A stretch of DNA of 64,000 nt from Tetradesmus obliquus (Eukaryota > Chlorophyta > Chlorophyceae > Sphaeropleales > Scenedesmaceae), in the NCBI GenBank assembly GCA_030272155.1, contig CP126205.1, positions 1,786,501-1,850,500 on the forward strand, in the 5' to 3' direction. Each line of letters opens with the position of its first letter. Position 1 is the stretch's first letter. The notes below the pieces were generated by a model that saw nothing but the letters and a program-made list of their open reading frames with translations, did not search any database and was not told the origin of the DNA. Positions 56,894 to 64,000 of this stretch are shown piece after piece. The translations under genes were made by a program, and so were the position numbers.

Positions 56894-59800
56894 TTGCATG
56901 CTGTTGTTTCTGTAGGAATGCCTGGGCATGTGTGGAAGCATGTGCTGGATGTGGAGCCCAACAGGCACCTGCAGCAGTTAGGGGAGGTGAGCGCTGCTGC
57001 TGCTGCTGCTGCTGCTGGGGCTGCTGCTGATGCTGATGCTGCTGGTGCTGCTGCTGTGGGTCAAGTGTGCAGATGGACGTATCAGCGGTTGGCCTGAACA
57101 CACAGCAGCATGTGTGGAAGTGGCAGAGGTGCATGTCTGCCCTTGTCGCGCGTGTTGCCAAGATGCAGAACAATAGCCACAACACTAGTTTACTCGTTCA
57201 CCTGAGTGTTGCTGCTGTTGATATTACTGCAAGCTGACAGCCAATCAACAGTTGCCACGCATGCAGATGTAGCCAGCAGCAGCAGCAGCACCGTATCATT
57301 CAGGGACCCTGGGCCGTATGTGTTTCTGGCTTGTCCCGTGTCTTTTGCTGCAGATATCGGAGAGCGACACCGTGCTGACCCGCACCTACTTCAGTGACGC
57401 ACATATGAAGGCAGCACACAAGGTGGGGAATCAGCAACAATCAGGGCGCAGCAAAACGCTGTGTCATCGGCAGTAGCTGCCATTCCTTGACAACATCTGG
57501 AGCCCTTGATTGAAGCTAGATGATGCCTCCCTCTCCGTGTTTTGCTTGGTCAGCTCTTGGGCCTGATCAGTGCATCGTTGGTTTGACTGAATTTTATAAA
57601 GCTCCAACCCTCTGACTGCTCCAGGCCTGCTTTGCTGGATGTGCTGAGGCACGCTCCTCCTCTACCTCCCACTCAACAACAACCTGCGCTGGATGGAGCA
57701 GGCACAAACCACTTGCTGCTGCTGTCTGTTGCTGCTGCTGCTTTTGCTGCTGCTGCTGCTGCTGCTGCTGCTATTGCAATTTTCTGTGCTTTGATGCAAA
57801 CCGCAGATCCTGCGCTGGATGGAGCAGGCAGGCATGACAGCGTACATCGATGCCATAGGCAACGTGCACGGCGTGGTGGAGGGCAGCAACCCTGAACTAG
57901 GGGAGCTGCTGGTGGGGTCGCACTACGACACAGTCGTCGATGGCGGCAAGTGAGTGGGGTTGGGGTTTGTGGTTTTGGTGTACAGCGGCAGCTGGCGGCA
58001 ATGCAGATGTGGCGGGGCGGCTGCTGAAGCTGCATCACGACGCAGTCATTGATGGCGGCAAGTGAGTGCGGTTGGCGTCTGTGGTTTTGGATTTACAGTG
58101 GCAGCTGGTTGTGCATGATGTGGTGTAGGGCAGCAACGCAGACTTAGAGCGCTGGTTGGGTCGCATGCGGGGCAGTCGTGGATGGCGGCAAGGGAGTGCA
58201 AATTGGCATGTGCAGGACTTTAGTGCTTTCAGCAGCTGTCTATGCAGCAAACCAGCGGTGCAGCATGATGCTGTGCAGTGTTTCGAGGGTTCTGGGACAG
58301 CCAACAACCTATGTGTCTGGTGTGGCATGCGCTGCTTGTGTGCTGCCACTGGCTAGTCCTCACACACTACTACTGTGGGTAGGTAGTACCTATCCGCTGT
58401 TGAGAGAGGATATGTACATGTGGGTCCTGGCACCACCTATCCTTCGCCTTCCTTTCTCCTCTGCTTCTACTCTTGCTGCTGGCAGGTTTGATGGGGCCAT
58501 GGGGCTGCTGCTTGCCATCTCAGCAGTAATAGCAGTACATCAGCCGAGAAACGTAACCACTTAAGCAAGCCGAGAAACTTGCACTGCTGCAGTGCCTGCG
58601 CTCCATTGTCTGTCAGTCACCTGCCGCTTTCGCCGCTGCTGCTGCCAACCTTCTCTTATTTTGTGTGCAGGTTTGACGGGGCCATGGGGCTGCTGCTTGC
58701 CATCTCAGCAGTCAAAGCAGTACACCTCGAAGCACTGAAGCGAGCCAACAAGCTGTCTATGCTGCAGTGGGCGATTGACAACGTGTCGGCTGACGAAGAC
58801 ATTGACTTGCCTATCCGGGCAGTGAAGGGGCTGCTGCCTGGATCCATCAGGGTTGTGGGGTTTTGCGACGAAGAGGGTATAAGGTTCAAGTGAGTGCGAT
58901 GTCATGGTTCTGCTGCAACTGGCGGTGAGGCTGCAAGGGTTTCGGCTACCCTGTTGGCAGCCTGGTAAGCAATTGTTTGCTTTAACAAAAGCTGCCTGCT
59001 GTTGCTTGCGAATGGGCCTTTGCCGGCGTGTAGCTGCCAATTGCCCTGCTGAGCTTCGTAACATGGAATCTCAACGGAAGGTTGTGCAGGAAGCTGCAGC
59101 GCAAGCACCAATGACACCTGCAGCACCAGCGACACTGTGCAATTTGCTCGCTTTAAAGCGTCAAGGACGTCAGCTCAGGCTGCTTGCAGGAAACAACATG
59201 CGGCACAAATACAGATCGTGCCCGGTGGCTGCCTGCTGCCGCCTGCAGTAGCACTTTCTTGGGCAGCAGGGCCATTCCAGGCACGCTGCTCAAGCACAGC
59301 AAGCAACACAAACACAACCATGCATGGTCTTTGCCTCTTGTTGCCTGCAGGAGCACTTTCTTGGGCAGCAGGGCCATTGCAGGCACGCTGCTCTAGCGCA
59401 TCAGGCAACACAAGCACCAACAGTGCCGAATTTATTCATGTTTGCAGCCTGCAGGAGCTTCCCTGGGCAGCAGGGCAGGCACACTGATCAAGCACAGCAG
59501 GCAACCCCAATACACCCATGCCTTCATCCGTCTGCTGCCCCCCTTGCAGGAGCACTTTCTTAGGCAGCAGGGCTATTGCGGGCACGCTGCTGAAGCACAA
59601 CCAGCTGTCTGCGAGGGGAGCAGATGGGCGCACACTGGAAGAGGTTTTGGCAACATCTGGGGGTTTGACAGGTGGGGTTGAGTGGTTTGGGGTTTTCTGG
59701 CTGATCCTGTAGGTAAATTGTGTGATTCTATAGCATGCTTGTGTAGGTGTAAAGCATGCTGGCCACAGCACTTATGACACCTGCTCATGTCGATACCACA

Positions 59801-61743
59801 CAGCTTGCTGCTGTGTTGTTCCCTGTCGACAGGTGTTGCGGTGCCCAACCCCAAAGATGCTGTTGAGGCACTTGCTTGATGCCCAACAGTGTGCGGCATT
59901 ATGAAGAGCTCCACATTAATCATAGTAGCATTGAAGGGAATTGTTGCCCAAACCCTGAGTAAGTGTGTTGCTTGCTGTGCACTGTTGTGTTTGCGTCTGG
60001 CTGCAGGTGTCGTCGTGCCGAACCCCACAGAAGCAGTTCAGGCGCTTGCACTGAAACCCGGCAGTGTGCGGCACTATGTTGAGTTCCACATTGAGCAGGG
60101 CCCTCAGCTAGAGGCAGCAGGGCTGGCGCTTGGGGTTGTAAGCGGCATCGCAGGCCAAACGTGGCTGGCTGTGAGCGTGGAGGGAGTGCAGAACCATGGA
60201 GGTACGGGACGCCTTGGATGGCATTGTTAGGCATGATGGGGAACACTTGTGTGTTCTCTTGGCAGTCCTTGGCGGAGATCTGCAGTCGCTTTGTAGTATA
60301 ACTTTGCAATATGGCATTGCACATTTAAACTAGCTTTAATGCGCCCACTTGGAGGCAGCGCGGCTGGCGCTTGGGGTGGTTAGCAGCATTGCTGGTCAGA
60401 CCTGGCTGGCTGTGAGCGTGGAAAGAGTGCAGAACCACGGAGGTAGGTGCTGCTGTATGGAGTGCTGCTGCTATGGAGTGCTGCTCTTGCTGAGCATCTA
60501 TCTGCGAGCCGTGGCAGCTGCACGCATCTTTTGGGCTGTTGCTGGCTTGCTGTGTGTACCATTTATGTTGCAAGAGCCATCATTGTGTGTGCACCTACTG
60601 CTGCAGTCATTATCCTGCAAGCCATGCACTCACTGGAGCAGCCTAAGCTTTGCAATGTTGTGCCATTCACATGATTCGGTAGCATCATCCTGCTGCTGCT
60701 GCTGCTACTGCAGGCACCGTACCCATGCCCCTGCGCAAGGACCCCATGGCAGCAGCAGCAGAGGCCATCACTGCTGTTGAGGGCACTTGCCTGGGCAGCA
60801 GTGATGCTCTTGGGGAGCTGGCTGTGGCAGGGGAGGCGCTGGTGTGCACTGTTGGCAGCATCAAGGTGCACCCCAACCAGGTGAGGCATAAGGAGAATGT
60901 AGGTGTCACTGAACTAAGTTTGATTTTGTGGCAAACCTGGTCAAACCAGGTCAAAGCAGTTATGCTCTTGGGGAGCTGGCTGTGGCAGGGGAGGTGCTGG
61001 TGTGCACAGTGGGCAGCATCAAGGTGCACCCCAACCAGGTGAGACATTGCAGGTGTTGCTGACATCAAGTCAAACGTGAGTCCAACGTGGTCAAACCTGG
61101 TCAAAGTAGGAATGACGCGCTTGGGGAGATGGCTGTTGCAGGGGAGACGCTGGTGTGATTCAAACTTGGTCAAGCCCCGACTGTGGTTGTTTCTGTGATG
61201 TGAACCTGCAGGTGAACATCATCCCCAAGAGGGTGGACTTCACGGTGGTTGTGCGCTGCAGGCGCGAGGAGTTGCACCTCGTCTGACTATGGTTTTCTCT
61301 GTGTTGTGAATTTGCAGGTGAACATCATCCCCAAGTGGGTGAACTTCACGGTGGATGTGCGCTGCAGGCGTGAGGAGTTCCGCCAGGAAGTTATCGCTCT
61401 GGCTGAGGCACGCATCCAGGCGGTGTGTGCGCGGCGAGGGGTCAACTGCAGTGTCACTCGAACACACAACGCACCACCTGTAAGTGCATGCCATTACTGT
61501 ACTGTATAGGATTGTGGTGCTGTTACTAGCGTGTGGGCGTCATTTGGCTAGTAACCACACATTGCTTGACATTTGGGATGCTTCGCATGCATGGCTTTGA
61601 CTTCATTTGCACGATCGAAGAGACACAGCTGCCGCCAGAAGGAGCTAGGCACGGCGCGTCTTGAAATGCTGTGAAATGCTGTGAAAATTTGTGCACCATA
61701 GTTCAATGGTGCCTGCACATCCTTGAACTCTGGTTGCAATATG

Positions 61744-61792
<49 letters not shown>

Positions 61793-61924
61793 CTTGCAGG
61801 TGCACAGCGACAGCCGGCTGGTGGCCAAGCTGCAGGAGGCAGTGCGCAAGGCGCAATCCATATGATAACTCTAAGCACATAACATGGCTGGTGCTTGCAC
61901 GTCAGCTGAATCTGTGCTCTGTGC

Positions 61925-61958
<34 letters not shown>

Positions 61959-62404
61959 TTTTGCAGGTGCACAGCGATGGCCGGCTGGTGTCCAAGCTGC
62001 AGGAGGCAGTGCGCAACGCTCAGCCCATGATACAGCAGCTGGCAGCAGCCGATGACAGCAGCAGCAGCAGCAGCAACGCCTGCAGTGCATCAGGCAGCAG
62101 CGACAGCAGCAGCAGCAGCAGCTGTACAGCTGGCAATGCTGCGTCAACATCATCTTTCAGATCTACGCAGACCGAGGTTCCGGTGCTGCTGTCTGGAGCT
62201 GGCCACGATGCCATGGCCATTGCAGATATCACAAAGATCGGCATGGTGTTTGTGAGGTGTGCGGGCGGTGTGAGCCACAACCCAGCAGAGTATGTGGACC
62301 CCAGGGATGTTGCTGCTGCCACAGCTGCGTTTGCCACCTTTATGGAGATGGATGTGCTTGATTGGGAGCAGCACAGTGATGACAGTTTTGAGCCGGTTTC
62401 ATAA
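56894..62404 (+). CDS. AAH: Allantoate amidohydrolase (M20 family)
   Basis: Manganese-dependent hydrolase of purine breakdown that releases ammonium from allantoate on the way to ureidoglycine; in plants it is in the ER. Nine exons, phases agree (535 aa): 56894-56986, 57354-57422, 57807-57949, 58671-58889, 59550-59671, 60007-60201, 60714-60880, 61318-61479, 61967-62404. Binuclear metal ligands of the M20 fold are visible: His and Asp of LLVGSHYDTVVDGG, Asp of KFDGAMGLL, Glu of VGFCDEEGIRF, His of VEFHIEQGPQLE and the late His of SGAGHDAMA. KSTFLGSRAIAG, HNG-type VEGVQNHGG and SHNPAEYVDP complete the AAH pattern. A Ser/Ala-rich insert (62050-62160) precedes SGAGHDAMA. The N terminus is uncertain: no targeting peptide is seen in the modelled start (MHAVVSVGMPGH), so upstream exons may be missing. 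Related ureidoglycolate or carbamoyl-amino-acid hydrolases are the main alternatives. Confidence 0.9.
58020..58545 (+). pseudogene. Relic exon edges in amidohydrolase intron 3
   Basis: At about 58025-58063 a copy of the exon 3 end (DAVIDGGK with GTGAGT donor) appears, and a weaker one near 58165-58195. At 58486-58540 a copy of the exon 4 start (FDGAMGLLLAISAV) with acceptor but no exon body precedes the real exon 4 at 58671. Confidence 0.88.
59249..59510 (+). pseudogene. Three tandem relic copies of amidohydrolase exon 5 start
   Basis: STFLGSRAIPGTLLKHS at 59250, STFLGSRAIAGTLL at 59351 and a drifted ASLGSRAGTLIKHS at about 59457, each with a CTGCAG acceptor and spaced about 100 bp. The real exon 5 (59550) is the fourth and last copy. 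Confidence 0.9.
59832..60442 (+). pseudogene. Relic copies flanking amidohydrolase exon 6
   Basis: Before the exon, 59832-59925 repeats its start (GVAVPNP, then a stop and a frame change). After it, 60353-60442 repeats its end (ALGVVSSIAGQTWLAVSVER, NHGG, then GTAGG donor). The real exon is 60007-60201. Confidence 0.88.
60965..61290 (+). pseudogene. Relic copies of exon 7 end and exon 8 start in amidohydrolase intron 7
   Basis: 60966-61038 repeats the exon 7 end (LGELAVAGE, LVCTVGSIKVHPNQ) with donor; a shorter one lies at about 61118-61157. 61212-61270 repeats the exon 8 start (VNIIPKRVDFTVVVRCRREE) with its acceptor, 106 bp before the real exon at 61318. Confidence 0.88.
61749..61866 (+). 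pseudogene. CTG run plus relic copy of amidohydrolase exon 9 start
   Basis: A (CTG)14-type run (61749-61791) ends in a TTGCAG acceptor followed by VHSDSRLVAKLQEAVRKAQS and a stop. A second CTG run (about 61927-61958) precedes the real exon 9 at 61967 with nearly the same sequence, so repeat run, acceptor and exon start were duplicated together. Confidence 0.9.
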
Positions 62405-62529
62405 CAATAATGTGTGACACAGGCTGCGTTTAGGTGTACTACAGTCAGGTGATCTAGCGGGGTTGGCAATACCGGCTGTTGCAGGGCGGCCGCCGCATGC
62501 CAGGTGTGAGTGCTGAGTTAGCAGGGCAG

Positions 62530-62567
<38 letters not shown>

Positions 62568-63448
62568 TACTAGCAGCCTAGTAGGCGCTGGCATGCACCA
62601 TGGCATACAATTGCACACGCATGTTTGCAGTCACTGAAAGATGGCACCTGCCACTGGATGCATGGCTGGCACAGAGCGTGCTGTTGCTCTGCGGTGGCGG
62701 CTGGTGTCAGGCAGCCGTCGTGAGCACTGCACATCAACCAGCAGCAAGGGGCTTACCAGGCTGTTGGTGTTTGTTGGTTGAATTTTGATCCGCAAGAGGT
62801 TTCATGACAGTTAGGTTTGATCAAAGCCAGCCTGTGATTTGTGCATGCCCTGTGTGCTGCATCTCCTGCATACAGCAAGCGGCGGCATTTGTGGCACAAA
62901 GGGTGACAGGTGGGTACAAGGTGAAAGGTTCATAAGGCACACTGTGTGGCACTGTGCGTGCATGCAACATGCGTCACGTCAATCCAAGTTGGATTTGCTT
63001 GCACTGCAGCTCGCACCTTTCGCAGTTGCATGTCATATGGTAACCAGCAATGCATCCGAGCTCCTGCAAGTGCGGTGTGGGCGGGTTGCAGAGTGGCCTG
63101 AGGTAATGCTCCCTGACCAATGTACATATCAAGTTGCTACGCTACAACACAGGCGGCCTGCTCGTGTTGACCGCAGCTCTGCTTGCTTATATACAGCGCC
63201 AAACCATCACTGACCGGGTGTACGGGATATTAAGCAGCCCTTCTCTTGATGCATGCTGGTTGCTTGGCTGGGAGCTGCAATGACAGAGTGCCTTAAACCA
63301 GTCACCCCCCAGAACCCCCATTGACTGCTGACTGTTCTGCATGTGCATGTGCACTTGGCTGAGGCAGCAGTCCCACCCAGCCACTTTTAGCGCCTGAAAA
63401 CTCTTGCATAGATCATCCACTTACGCTTGCTGAACACACCTGCCTTGA
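62405..63448. other. Intergenic, no gene seen
   Basis: 3' flank of the amidohydrolase and upstream region of the next gene. A CTG run is at about 62528-62562. No supported coding frame. Confidence 0.5.
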
Positions 63449-64000
63449 ATGTCCACCAAAGAAGAGCGACCCACACTTGCGGGCGTCAATGTGAAAACAA
63501 GAAAGAGGAACATTGTCGTCCCTGCTGATCCAGGATCCTTCGCTACAGCCATCGTTCAGATCTTCCAGGTGCCACAAGCAGTAGCAGCAGCAGTCTCGGT
63601 TCAACTGCAGCATGCCGGTCATGAAGCAGCCGTTGCAGCTGCCAGCGCTTCCCCTACGTATTCTACCATATGTTGTGAAATCCATAGACATGATCAGACA
63701 TAGGCGGGGCCGCTGAGCGTGCGTCTGCGTTCCCTTTTGGCTGCAGGACGCGGCCGATGGAGTGTCAGTAGAGAAGGACCTCGAGGCAGGCGTCAAGGTG
63801 CTAGACAGCGCGGAGCTTGACTTCAGCCGCTATGCAGACACGCTGTTTGAGGTGCTGTTCGCGGGAGGGCGCCTCTCCACGGGCGGCAACCTGGCAGACG
63901 ACCAGAAGGAGAAGCTAGCATTCAACGTGAGCTGCTACAGCAGCAGGCTACTGCACAAACAGGTAGATATAATCAATCCTCAGTCGCTGACGCTGTTTGT
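63449..64000 (+). CDS. BZW/5MP (eIF5-mimic) protein, N-terminal part, runs off the window
   Basis: Translation regulator with an N-terminal basic segment and, further on, a W2 domain that binds eIF2 and eIF3 (the W2 part lies beyond the window). Two exons are visible with agreeing phase: 63449-63568 (40 codons, [20 protein letters not shown] start) and 63747-63926 (60 codons, with [20 protein letters not shown] and GGRLSTGG). The order KPTL-G-KTRKR followed by [13 protein letters not shown] is characteristic of BZW1/BZW2. A GTGAGC donor follows 63926. The start codon choice rests on the match to the family's N terminus. Confidence 0.85.

Overview
The window looks like nuclear DNA of a green alga, most likely a core chlorophyte (Chlorophyceae). 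The host genes are split into many short exons with GT-AG introns, and AGC/CTG triplet runs occur everywhere. The gene set combines secreted alpha-type carbonic anhydrases, a plant-type allantoate amidohydrolase, an ABCC half-domain, a RecQ5-like helicase, PTPA and a BZW/eIF5-mimic protein. Ty3/Gypsy, LINE and TIR DNA transposon sequences are also present. The species assignment is inference. No rRNA, tRNA, CRISPR array or bacterial-type operon was seen.

Layout. 54-4781 (+): YegS-like lipid kinase. 5564-6049 (-): LINE 3' fragment. 6793-12208 (+): RecQ5-like helicase. 14351-15031 (-): last part of an ABCC transporter, ending abruptly inside Walker A, head-to-head with a Cys-rich (+) fragment (15032-15291). 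15665-16965 (+): 269-residue protein of unknown function. 17.6-18.2 kb: AT-richer block with TTCAG-centred palindromes. 18.3-46.5 kb: alpha carbonic anhydrase cluster, all on the minus strand. It holds one 5' relic (18290-18545) and three eight- or seven-exon genes (21132-24172, 35659-39242, 42575-46530), interrupted by a TIR DNA transposon (24613-27446) and a whole-looking Ty3/Gypsy chromovirus-type element (29070-35377). A second copy of the TIR transposon lies at 47239-50114. 50870-56164 (-) PTPA and 56894-62404 (+) allantoate amidohydrolase are divergent neighbours. 63449 to the window end (+): first two exons of a BZW/eIF5-mimic gene.

For eight host genes I assembled exon chains by hand in which every splice phase agrees: lipid kinase, RecQ, the 269-aa unknown, CA-B, CA-C, CA-D, PTPA and allantoate amidohydrolase. 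CA-C has all its exons but carries a stop codon inside the signal peptide.

The most striking property of the window is that introns of at least six unrelated host genes contain tandem, decayed copies of the neighbouring exon edge together with its splice site. Examples are six copies of the GGDGT exon in the lipid kinase, six of one PTPA exon end, about six of one carbonic anhydrase exon start, and four of one allantoate amidohydrolase exon start. This looks like a genome-wide habit of local exon/intron-edge tandem duplication, possibly linked to the AGC/CTG repeats, that produces relic exons and occasionally usable alternative exons. Functional links between neighbours are few. The carbonic anhydrases form a family array likely serving external inorganic carbon supply; the remaining genes are unrelated housekeeping genes.
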